This document shows, one piece after another, positions 1 through 5,137 of a DNA stretch of 7,429 nucleotides. The DNA lies in contig DATCXQ010000629.1 of assembly GCA_036565725.1 (NCBI GenBank), forward strand, positions 1 to 7,429. Direction: 5' to 3'. This DNA comes from JAJVID01 sp036565725. GTDB taxonomy: Bacteria > Acidobacteriota > Blastocatellia > RBC074. The notes under the pieces were generated by a model that was given only the letters and a program-made list of their open reading frames with translations, had not been told where the DNA came from and searched no databases. Positions within the stretch are counted from its first letter, which is position 1; the number at the start of each line of letters is the position of its first letter. Position numbers and translations under genes: made by a program.

Positions 1-1
1 T

Positions 2-97
2 GCAATCGCTGCCCAAAGAAGTGTGCATCTGGTTGCATCGGTCTATACAAACGACAAACAACACTTTGAGAAGTACGGTGTGAAGTCATGGGTTTAA
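2..97 (+). CDS. Possible C-terminal end of a plus-strand gene (PIN-like?)
   Basis: An open frame enters from the left edge and ends at TAA 95-97, giving 31 residues that finish VYTNDKQHFEKYGVKSWV. The pattern YTND..HFEKYGV resembles the last strand and catalytic acidic residue of PIN-domain ribonuclease toxins (typically L.T.D..F), with IAA near the start of the fragment as in the preceding PIN helix. That is a weak, motif-level resemblance, and a GNAT or unrelated C-terminus is possible. It is the only candidate gene on the plus strand and would converge with the sigma factor gene. It is too short to be sure it is coding. Confidence 0.3.
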   Translation, partial: AIAAQRSVHLVASVYTNDKQHFEKYGVKSWV

Positions 98-258
98 TTC
101 ACTTATTGTTATCCTGGCGCACATGGCTCCCGGTACTGTACCGCGCCGCAACCAGGGCGATAAACGAATAGCCCGACACCGTACACGCAATTGCAATCCG
201 ATCTAAAGCCTTCCCGGACGGCGAGCCGCAATATTCATCAATCCACTCCCCTTCGGCG
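98..258. other. Intergenic gap, convergent region, with a short palindrome
   Basis: No convincing gene lies between the possible plus-strand gene end and the sigma factor stop. The only structure noticed is CGGTACTGTACCG at 131-143, a five-base stem around a three-base loop. No T-rich tract follows it on either strand, so it is not a clear terminator. Confidence 0.4.
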
Positions 259-1524
259 TCATCTCCGGGCGCATGCCGCGGCGCGCTTGAGCAGCAGTTC
301 GCGCTCGCGCGCATTGTGAGTGAGCGACGCGGCGCGCTCGAACTCCGCGCGCGCTTCGTCATTGCGACCGAGTTTGGCGAGAAGGTCGCCGCGTACGCTA
401 GGCAAAAGGTAGTAGGATTTAAGCGAAGCTTCCGAGATCAGGTCATCGACAAGTTCTAGTCCCGCCTCCGGGCCGAACGCCATTCCGATTGCGACGGCGC
501 GATTCAGTTCCACAACCGGCGACGGCGCGAGCTGCGCGAGCGCGTCGTAAAGCGCGACGATGCGCTCCCAGTTCGTCTCCTCCGGCGCGCGCGCGCGCGC
601 GTGACAGGCTGCGATTGCAGCTTGGAGCGTATAAGGCCCCAGCAAGCCTCCGAGCGTCTCAGCGCGCTCCAACGCAGCGAGACCGCGACGGATGAGGAGT
701 TGATCCCAGCGCGCGCGGTTCTGCTCGAAAAGCGGGACGATCTCTCCCGACGGGCCTATACGCGCCCGCGTCCGCGACGCCTGAATCTCCATCAGCGCGA
801 CGAGGCCATGAACCTCCGGCTCCTTCGGAACGAGCCCGACGAGGATGCGCCCTAGACGCAGCGCCTCATCGCACAACTCAAGCCGCATCCAACTTTCGCC
901 GGCGGTCGCCGAGTAGCCTTCGTTGAAGATGAGATAGATGACTTCGAGAACCGAGGACAGGCGGACGCTGAATTCGGCGGCTCGGGGGACTTCGAAGGGA
1001 ATATGAGTTTCGGCCAGGGTTCGTTTGGCTCTGACGATTCGCTGCGCGATGGTCGGTTCCGGGACGAGGAACGCCCGCGCAATCTCACCGGTCGTCAGAC
1101 CTCCCAACAAACGTAGCGTGAGCGCGGCGCGGGCTTCGGCGGAAAGCGCCGGATGGCAGGCCGTGAATATGAGGCGCAACAGGTCGTCGCCGATGTCGTC
1201 GTCGAGAGCGGCGACGAGGTCCGGCGTTGTCGAATCGCCCCTGGAATTGAGTTCGCGGATGATCTCTTCGTGTTTGCGCTCTTGCAGTTTGCTTCGCCGC
1301 AGCCGGTCGATAGCGCGATGCTTCGCGGTGGCCATCAGCCACGCGGCCGGATTTTCCGGGACGCCCTGCTCGGGCCACTGCTCAAGCGCGGCGACCAGCG
1401 CGTCCTGCGCGAGGTCCTCGGCCAGACCGACGTCTCGCACGATGCGGGCCAGACCGGCGATGATTTTGGCTGATTCGATCCTCCAAACTGCGTTGATCGC
1501 GCGATGTGTGGCGGCTACTGACAT
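259..1524 (-). CDS. ECF42-type RNA polymerase sigma factor (DUF6596 C-terminal extension)
   Basis: This protein of 421 residues should direct RNA polymerase to a small set of promoters. The sigma-2 region is at about residues 20-77 (VGLAEDLAQDAL, then PAAWLMATAKHRAIDRLRR). Sigma-4 is at about 115-170, with LIFTACHPALS and the helix-turn-helix LTTGEIARAFLVPEPTIAQRIVRAKR. A long helical, TPR-like extension fills 180-421 (YLIFNEGYSA, PSPVVELNRAVAIGMAFGPEAG, LLPSVRGDLLAKLGRNDEA), which is the hallmark of ECF42 and is normally needed for activity in that group. No anti-sigma gene is visible. The ATG at 1524 is preferred over the in-frame TTG at 1536 because GAGAA sits seven bases upstream and the start follows the stop of a VOC gene remnant by eight bases. 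ECF42 genes usually neighbour YciI/DGPF genes, as here. A GC dinucleotide tract (585-601) lies inside the extension. Confidence 0.93.
   Translation of the reverse strand: MSVAATHRAINAVWRIESAKIIAGLARIVRDVGLAEDLAQDALVAALEQWPEQGVPENPAAWLMATAKHRAIDRLRRSKLQERKHEEIIRELNSRGDSTTPDLVAALDDDIGDDLLRLIFTACHPALSAEARAALTLRLLGGLTTGEIARAFLVPEPTIAQRIVRAKRTLAETHIPFEVPRAAEFSVRLSSVLEVIYLIFNEGYSATAGESWMRLELCDEALRLGRILVGLVPKEPEVHGLVALMEIQASRTRARIGPSGEIVPLFEQNRARWDQLLIRRGLAALERAETLGGLLGPYTLQAAIAACHARARAPEETNWERIVALYDALAQLAPSPVVELNRAVAIGMAFGPEAGLELVDDLISEASLKSYYLLPSVRGDLLAKLGRNDEARAEFERAASLTHNARERELLLKRAAACARR
585..601. repeat. GC dinucleotide tract inside the sigma factor gene
   Basis: There are eight GC units plus one G in a row within the sigma coding region. 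On the minus strand they encode alternating Ala and Arg around residues 309-313 (HARARAPEE). The tract lies in the TPR-like extension, so a one-unit slip would shift the frame and remove about the last 110 residues while leaving sigma-2 and sigma-4 intact. Confidence 0.85.
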
Positions 1525-1532
1525 GTCATTTC

Positions 1533-1583
1533 TCAACTTAACGGTCTGCCGATCTCCCAGTGGTGTCCGAATGGGTCAATGAT
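1533..1583 (-). pseudogene. 3' remnant of a VOC/glyoxalase-family gene
   Basis: Read on the minus strand, the 16 codons before a TGA (1533-1535) spell IIDPFGHHWEIGRPLS. This is the characteristic C-terminal strand and tail of PhnB-like VOC proteins (usual form: D.YG...DPFGH.W.I). The next codon upstream is TGA (1584-1586), where the family has Gly, and the one before is ACA where Tyr is usual. Nothing VOC-like continues beyond, because an inverted-repeat element starts at 1593. The stop lies eight bases before the sigma ATG, which suggests an ancestral VOC-sigma operon whose VOC gene was deleted or displaced. This is a second VOC, distinct from the one at 3994-4590, which ends differently. 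The fragment is short, but the motif is highly specific. Confidence 0.72.
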
Positions 1584-1592
1584 TCATGTGCG

Positions 1593-1772
1593 GTCAGTAA
1601 ATCACGAAATCGGGCCAAGAAGAGCGTTTGTCATTGTTCATCGCTTATTGTTCATTTGTCATTGGTCCGGAAATGACCCGATGAACATTGGGATTGATTC
1701 GAGATCTCCTCCGGCAATTACCGATATCAAATGACAATATGGAACTCTTCGTCTATTTCGCGATTTACTGAC
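1593..1772. mobile_element. MITE-like element with 18-base terminal inverted repeats
   Basis: GTCAGTAAATCACGAAAT (1593-1610) is matched in inverted orientation at 1755-1772 with one mismatch. The inside is AT-richer and contains no gene. It holds short repeated units: TTTGTCATT at 1627 and 1655, ATTGTTCAT at 1633 and 1647, and near-inverted forms at 1681 and 1729. No obvious target duplication was found. The size (180 bases), terminal inverted repeats and lack of coding fit a non-autonomous element. The family is not recognised. Confidence 0.55.
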
Positions 1773-1974
1773 GGTATGGAGCGATTTGCTTAATCGCCCT
1801 GTTTGCGGCTTCGTCCGATCAGGAGTCCAATCAGGAAAGTGGCGCGAGTAAACAACTCGCGCCACAGCCTGCTGTTCACTGTTATGCTAAATCCGGCGTG
1901 GATGTCGCCGCAAATCGTTATTCCTGGCGCAAGGATTCTGGCGGTTGCGCCTTGGCCGCCGGCCGGCTCGGGCG
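1773..1974. other. Gap between the membrane-protein gene and the repeat element
   Basis: Together with the VOC remnant and the inverted-repeat element, this stretch makes up the 450 bases between the sigma and membrane-protein genes. Its one clear structure is the hairpin at 1839-1865. Open frames crossing it show no family resemblance, and no continuation of the VOC gene is seen here. Confidence 0.5.
1839..1865 (-). terminator. Perfect 11-bp hairpin, candidate terminator
   Basis: GTGGCGCGAGT and ACTCGCGCCAC flank a five-base loop with no mismatch. Read on the minus strand the stem is followed by TTTCCTGATT, a weak T-tract. The hairpin lies about 110 bases beyond the stop of the membrane-protein gene. 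It could end the DUF1801-glycosylase-membrane protein transcript. The poor U-run leaves open a regulatory or repeat origin. Confidence 0.45.
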
Positions 1975-2391
1975 CTACCTGCCGCCATGGAGTTTGCCGC
2001 CCAGCCAGGCGCATGGCATGGAGATCGCAATAAGCGCGAGGGGGTACCAGTGGGGTCCGAAGGCGGGCCCGCGGTTCCATGTCGCCGCGGCGCCCAGAAC
2101 GCTCACGACAACGCCCACGACGCCGAGCGCCAGGGCGTGCGGCATGGGCCGATCGGGCGCGAGTCGCGCCGCGATGTAGCAGCCCACGACGCCGTATACG
2201 ATGCGATAGGCCGTCGCCAACAGGAAGAGCCCGTCTCCCATCGGCTCCCCCATTGGCGGGAAGACGCCGGTCGCATGCATCGCCATATCTGTGGCGGTGG
2301 TGATTATGACGATCGCGAGGAAGCCCACGAACACGGCGCCGACGCTTCGAAGAGTCCGATGCGGACGTTTCGTTTCGATCATATCGCTCAT
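1975..2391 (-). CDS. Small four-helix integral membrane protein, unknown function
   Basis: This 138-residue protein has four hydrophobic segments at about 14-34 (GAVFVGFLAIVIITTATDMA), 54-76 (GLFLLATAYRIVYGVVGCYIA), 85-104 and 115-133, with short charged loops. The second helix ends in the distinctive YIAARLAPDRPM. The loop before the last helix carries TWNRGPAFGPHWYP. Both look conserved-family-like, but I cannot name the family. It should reside in the cytoplasmic membrane. No catalytic motif or signal peptide is apparent. The ATG at 2391 follows GGAGG by four bases; ATG 2382 (11 bases from GGAGG) is an equally possible start. It sits 43 bases after the glycosylase gene and is probably co-transcribed with it. 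Whether it senses or relays the stimulus for the sigma factor cannot be told from sequence. Confidence 0.75.
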   Translation of the reverse strand: MSDMIETKRPHRTLRSVGAVFVGFLAIVIITTATDMAMHATGVFPPMGEPMGDGLFLLATAYRIVYGVVGCYIAARLAPDRPMPHALALGVVGVVVSVLGAAATWNRGPAFGPHWYPLALIAISMPCAWLGGKLHGGR

Positions 2392-2434
2392 TTTCCCTCC
2401 AGGTTGCTGACTCAAACGACTGTGGCAGGTATCA

Positions 2435-3163
2435 CTACGCGGCCTTCTTCAGGCCCATGTAATGATCTCGCTGTTTTTTATCAAGATGCTCTATCGCATA
2501 GCGCAGAGCCGTGCGTGACATTGTGGCGGCATATTTGTCCAAAAAGTCCAACAGTTTCTGTGGGTCTTTTTTGCCAGCTTCGCGCACCCACCCTCCGGTG
2601 GCTTTATGGATTAAGTCTTGGTCGTCGTTCAGCAACATTTCGGCGATTTTAAACGTATCAGTTACATCGCCTAGCCTGACGAAATAGTAGGTACTGACAA
2701 TGGCGGTGCGGCGTTCCCATACATTTTTAGAGCGCGCCAGCTTGTACAAAACATCGCGTGGTTTATCAACCAAGTAACCGCCAACGACATATGGAGCGCT
2801 ACGATCAACCAAATCCCAATTATTGATTCTATCGTGACGCCTGATATATAGATCGAATAGCTCTTTTCTGCGCCCCTCGGGTGTTTTTTTGCTGCGAGCT
2901 TGCCAATCCATAATACTAACCGCGCCGACCCTTACTTCGTGGATCGAGCTTTCGAGCAGTTTTTCAATTTCACTGAGCGGCATTTCAATAAACTCTTTGG
3001 CAAGCGCGAAGATCTGCCCCATACGCACGCCCATAAACTCATCGCCCTCGCCGTATTCGCCGGCGCCGGTCTTGAAGTAGCCTTGAATCTTCTTCAGTTC
3101 CTCCGGTGAACGGTAAGTCTTCAGCTTCTTGATAAACTCCACGGCGGTCATACCTGACGGCAT
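2435..3163 (-). CDS. DNA alkylation repair protein, AlkD-like HEAT-repeat glycosylase
   Basis: This 242-residue all-helical protein is likely a monofunctional DNA glycosylase removing alkylated purines (N3/N7 adducts), as in the AlkD family of HEAT-like repeats. Residues matching the DNA-binding and catalytic face of AlkD are visible. NNWDLVD at 114-120 supplies the Trp and the catalytic Asp four residues later (W116, D120). WERRTAIV at 149-156 supplies the conserved Arg. GWVREAGKKD at 191-200 supplies the second aromatic (W192). The early motif EFMGVRMGQIFALAKEF is also typical of the family. The ATG at 3163 is chosen because GGAAAGGAAGTGAT precedes it; an upstream in-frame start at 3184 lacks this. 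The gene is 33 bases after DUF1801 and 43 before the membrane-protein gene, so it is operon-like. Its base composition is visibly AT-richer than the sigma gene, hinting at a different history. Confidence 0.88.
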   Translation of the reverse strand: MPSGMTAVEFIKKLKTYRSPEELKKIQGYFKTGAGEYGEGDEFMGVRMGQIFALAKEFIEMPLSEIEKLLESSIHEVRVGAVSIMDWQARSKKTPEGRRKELFDLYIRRHDRINNWDLVDRSAPYVVGGYLVDKPRDVLYKLARSKNVWERRTAIVSTYYFVRLGDVTDTFKIAEMLLNDDQDLIHKATGGWVREAGKKDPQKLLDFLDKYAATMSRTALRYAIEHLDKKQRDHYMGLKKAA

Positions 3164-3196
3164 ATCACTTCCTTTCCAGGGCATGCGCCCGGAGAA

Positions 3197-3604
3197 TCAG
3201 ACCCATCGGATCCACTCGCGGACGACGGCCTCAAACGCCGCCCGCTTGATTTGAATGTCTTTCCCGACGCCGAGCGTCACGAGACAGCGATCCTTGGCGA
3301 GCCACTTCAACAGGCCGGTGGGATCGGCGATATTGATTCCCATCGTCGCGGTGACCTTCACCTTTGCGCCCGTGTGGAAGATGAGCTGGACGCAATCCCT
3401 GGAACGAAGGTTGACGGTCGCAAAGAAGTCCGTCTTGCGAAAGCTCGGCGCGTTCCATTTGATCGCTTCGCTGATCCCGGGATCGACATTGAGGATGATC
3501 TGCCGAACAGCCTCTATATCTCTCTTCAAAGGATGATCCAACTCGCGCATGAATTCGCCCACGTCCCCTGGGCCTTTACTTTTAACGGTCTTCTTTGCGT
3601 TCAT
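3197..3604 (-). CDS. DUF1801 domain protein (YdhG-like)
   Basis: This 135-residue cytosolic protein has the DUF1801 fold. HPLKRDIEAVRQIILNVDPGISEAIKWNAPSF (about 24-55) is the family signature, followed by strands containing DFFATVNLRS and VQLIFHTGAKV and a C-terminal helix ending EWIRWV. The biochemical role of the family is not established. It is structurally related to iron-chaperone/frataxin-like proteins and is often found beside YciI and VOC genes. The ATG at 3604 has a strong GGGAGG five bases upstream, which rules out the longer frame opening at 3727 that reads into repeats. It heads a tight three-gene run with the glycosylase and membrane protein. A chance match to the ECF42-like promoter pattern lies inside the gene at 3461-3488. 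Confidence 0.87.
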   Translation of the reverse strand: MNAKKTVKSKGPGDVGEFMRELDHPLKRDIEAVRQIILNVDPGISEAIKWNAPSFRKTDFFATVNLRSRDCVQLIFHTGAKVKVTATMGINIADPTGLLKWLAKDRCLVTLGVGKDIQIKRAAFEAVVREWIRWV

Positions 3605-3650
3605 GCTTGCCTCCCAAAGCTGCGGCCATCTTATCCAGGCATTGCTCCAA

Positions 3651-3676
3651 TTCGTCGCGGAGAGACGGTTGAGATT
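3651..3676. repeat. Outer inverted-repeat arm, left copy
   Basis: TTCGTCGCGGAGAGACGG followed by TTGAGATT is matched in inverted orientation at 3898-3923, agreeing at 24 of 26 positions. Each copy contains a small self-complementary core (CGTCGC...GCGACG, perfect in the right copy). The pair brackets a second, inner inverted-repeat element. Confidence 0.7.
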
Positions 3677-3739
3677 GTTGTGAGTTCGTCGCTCCTTCAA
3701 TCGTCGCTGCGGCGACTGGATAATCATTCACTCTCCCAA

Positions 3740-3894
3740 CCGGCGTTAATGGCCTTTGAAAATTAAACGCAACCACGCAATCCAACGTAGGGGCAGGTTT
3801 TCCCCGCCCCATCGCTCGGGGCGCCTACCAGGGCGGGGAAAACCCTCCCCTACACCCATGGTCGTATTTAATTCTCAAAGACCATAAACGCCGG
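3740..3894. mobile_element. MITE-like element with two nested pairs of inverted repeats
   Basis: The outer arms 3740-3767 and 3867-3894 match in inverted orientation at 25 of 28 positions (they begin CCGGCGTT and end in AATTAAA). The inner arms 3787-3809 and 3831-3853 match at 21 of 23 (GTAGGGG...TTTTCCCCGCCC) around a short GC-rich loop. The whole could fold into one long hairpin. There is no coding capacity, and a target duplication is not obvious. The inner GTAGGGGCAG core resembles the core of the element in the VOC gene. Confidence 0.7.
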
Positions 3895-3897
3895 CCT

Positions 3898-3923
3898 AAT
3901 ATCAACCGTCGCTCCGCGACGAA
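3898..3923. repeat. Outer inverted-repeat arm, right copy
   Basis: This is the inverted partner of 3651-3676 (24 of 26 positions). It starts only three bases after the inner element ends, whereas the left copy is 63 bases away, so the arrangement is asymmetric. CGTCGCTCCGCGACG inside it is itself a perfect six-base-stem hairpin. Confidence 0.7.
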
Positions 3924-3926
3924 GAA

Positions 3927-3946
3927 GCGCTAACCTGGGTTAGCGC
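3927..3946 (-). terminator. Perfect hairpin after the VOC gene, candidate terminator
   Basis: GCGCTAACCTGGGTTAGCGC has nine-base arms with no mismatch. It begins about 47 bases after the VOC stop. On the minus strand it is followed by TTCTTCG, only a weak T-run. It may end the YciI-VOC transcript, or it may simply be part of the neighbouring repeat cluster. Confidence 0.4.
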
Positions 3947-3993
3947 CAATTGCATCGCTGATTGCAAATGGTTTTTATTTGCACAGGCTTCAG

Positions 3994-4590
3994 TTATTTC
4001 CCCTCATAGGCCTGCTTCAAATCATCGATGACTATCTTCTTCATTTTGAGCATGGCTTCCATGACTCTTTTCGATTTCTGAGGATCGGGGTCAGTCAACA
4101 TCTTGCCCAAGATGGTGGGGACAATCTGCCAGGACAAACCATATTTGTCTTTCAGCCAGCCGCATCTACTTTCCTCTCCGTCCTGCGAAAGCTTCTCCCA
4201 AAATTCGTCCACTTCCTGCTGAGTCTCGCAGTTCACAACGAAGGATATGGCTTCCGTGAAATTGAATGGCGGACCACCGTTTAACGCTATGAATTCTTCT
4301 CCGTCGAGTTGAAACACCACAGTCATCGCGCTACCTTTAGGCCCAGCCCCCTCTTCTCCATAGCGGCTGATTGACCGGATCTTCGAGTTATTAGAGCGGT
4401 TTGCAATCTCGTATACGGTAGGGGCAGACCTGTGTGTCTGCCCCGGATTGGGTATGCACGTGACCACCGGGGCAGAAACGAAGGTCTGCCCCTGCATTGA
4501 TTTGCTAACCGCTCTAAAAATCGAGACGTAAAAATTCGCCGCTTCCTCGGCCTGGTTATCGAACCACAGGAATGGGGTGATCTTTTGCAT
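3994..4590 (-). CDS. PhnB-like VOC family protein carrying an in-frame MITE insertion
   Basis: This is a vicinal-oxygen-chelate fold protein of the PhnB / 3-demethylubiquinone-9 3-methyltransferase-like group. Such proteins are metal-site enzymes or binding proteins of uncertain substrate. The family's usual start, ITPFLWFDNQAEEAANFYVSIF, is at 4-25. From N68 the typical sequence resumes: NSKIRSISRYGEEG, SAMTVVFQLDGEEFIALNGGP (88-107), then CGWLKDKYGLSWQIVP (143-158). Residues 26-66 have no place in the family: they are read through a 123-base repeat element. Removing it restores IFNNSKI and a normal length of 157 residues. The protein is otherwise intact and stop-free at 198 residues. The ATG at 4590 has AGAGGA just upstream. 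The gene lies 40 bases after YciI and is probably co-transcribed with it. Whether the extended protein folds is unknown; the insert falls in the loop after helix 1. Confidence 0.9.
   Translation of the reverse strand: MQKITPFLWFDNQAEEAANFYVSIFRAVSKSMQGQTFVSAPVVTCIPNPGQTHRSAPTVYEIANRSNNSKIRSISRYGEEGAGPKGSAMTVVFQLDGEEFIALNGGPPFNFTEAISFVVNCETQQEVDEFWEKLSQDGEESRCGWLKDKYGLSWQIVPTILGKMLTDPDPQKSKRVMEAMLKMKKIVIDDLKQAYEGK
4392..4516. mobile_element. 123-base MITE-like element with TA duplication inside the VOC gene
   Basis: TAGAGCGGTT at 4392-4401 and AACCGCTCTA at 4507-4516 are perfect terminal inverted repeats that include the TA at each end. The similarity extends inward (TTTGCAATC against TAGCAAATC). 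TA duplication is the signature of IS630/Tc1-mariner-type transposition, and the element has no transposase. Its core has four copies of GGGGCAGA in two inverted pairs: 4421-4430 with 4436-4444, and 4469-4476 with 4483-4492. Insert plus one TA leaves a multiple of three (123), and the minus-strand frame through it is open. Confidence 0.85.
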
Positions 4591-4630
4591 TTGTCCTCTT
4601 TCCGGTTTGAAATTGTGGGTTAGCGCGCTG

Positions 4631-5056
4631 CTACTTTTTCGATTCCAACTCTCTGCGCAATCGCTCCTCCTGCTCCCTGAGTTCGGGAGTGAACTCCTCG
4701 CCGAATTCCTCCGCCTCGAAGACCGGGCGAATCTCGACCTCGCCATCCTCGTTATGCGGGTTGGGCATGCGCTTGGCCCATTCGATCGCCTCTTCCAGCG
4801 ATTTCACCTGCCATATCCAGAAGCCACAGATCAGCTCTTTAGTCTCAGTGAACGGCCCGTCGGTCACTGCGATTTTGCCCTTGGAGGACTTAACGCGCGC
4901 GCCCTTCGAGCTTGGGTGAAGCCCTTCGCCCGCGAGCATCACTCCGGCCTTCACAAGATCTTCGTTGTATTTCCCCATCGCGGTTAACAGTTCTTCGCTC
5001 GGCATTACGCCAGCTTCGGTATCCTTATTGGCTCTAATCATGACAATAACTCGCAT
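4631..5056 (-). CDS. YciI-related (DGPF domain) protein
   Basis: This 141-residue cytosolic protein of the YciI/DGPF group adopts a dimeric ferredoxin-like fold. RVIVMIRANKDTEAG (2-16), the helix SEELLTAMGKYNEDLVKAG (20-38), LAGEGLHPSSKGARV (41-55), the diagnostic DGPF at 66-69 within VTDGPFTETKELICGFWIW, and EIRPVFE (109-115) all match the family. The catalytic role is unproven; a conserved His/Asp pair is usually proposed as the active site. The highly charged tail (121-141) suggests a short C-terminal helix. AAGGAGA sits seven bases before the ATG. DGPF genes are the standard partner and presumed target of ECF42 sigma factors, and a matching promoter lies at 5138-5166. The gene leads the VOC gene by 40 bases. 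Confidence 0.93.
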   Translation of the reverse strand: MRVIVMIRANKDTEAGVMPSEELLTAMGKYNEDLVKAGVMLAGEGLHPSSKGARVKSSKGKIAVTDGPFTETKELICGFWIWQVKSLEEAIEWAKRMPNPHNEDGEVEIRPVFEAEEFGEEFTPELREQEERLRRELESKK

Positions 5057-5064
5057 CGTAATTT

Positions 5065-5090
5065 CTCCTTATAGTTTATATATTTAGGAG
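5065..5090 (-). promoter_or_regulatory. Ribosome-binding site with facing CTCCT complement
   Basis: In the YciI leader, the Shine-Dalgarno AGGAG (minus strand, 5069-5065) is preceded 16 AT-rich bases earlier by CTCCT (5090-5086). The two could pair and hide the ribosome-binding site in a short five-base stem. This is weak alone; it may be chance or a simple temperature-sensitive structure. Confidence 0.25.
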
Positions 5091-5137
5091 CTGGGCTTCC
5101 GGACGGAATTGACCGGCTAATCCCTCGCTCTATCTGT

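Larger units (their letters stand above)
3605..3993. other. Repeat-filled gap between the VOC and DUF1801 genes
   Basis: These 389 bases hold no gene. They contain nested inverted repeats: outer arms 3651-3676/3898-3923, inner element 3740-3894, a 20-base hairpin at 3927-3946, a small hairpin at 3703-3716, and TGCAAAT/ATTTGCA at 3963-3969/3977-3983. The gap separates YciI-VOC from the DUF1801 run, so the two groups may be separate transcripts. No clear promoter for DUF1801 was found among the repeats. Confidence 0.6.

Noticed and set aside
99..362. Minus-strand open frame of 87 residues at the left edge
   Set aside because: Its first half overlaps the sigma C-terminal coding sequence in another frame and it has no motif or ribosome-binding site.
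1552..1580. TTGACC as a -35 box for the sigma gene
   Set aside because: The bases are codons of the VOC remnant (ATTGACCCATTC encodes IDPF), and no acceptable -10 box follows at the right distance.
1025..1582. Plus-strand open frame of 185 residues opposite the sigma gene
   Set aside because: It mirrors the sigma-2/sigma-4 coding region. It is rich in Ser, Arg and Ala and has no domain signature.
1790..2080. Minus-strand open frame of 96 residues through the 1839-1865 hairpin
   Set aside because: It overlaps the membrane-protein gene out of frame and its end is encoded by the perfect hairpin. There is no family match, so it is probably non-coding.
1945..2652. Plus-strand open frame of 235 residues
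   Set aside because: It lies opposite the membrane-protein gene and the 3' part of the glycosylase, and its translation has no family resemblance.
3605..3727. N-terminal extension of the DUF1801 protein up to 3727
   Set aside because: The extra 41 residues come from repeat sequence, and GGGAGG before ATG 3604 gives a clear start.
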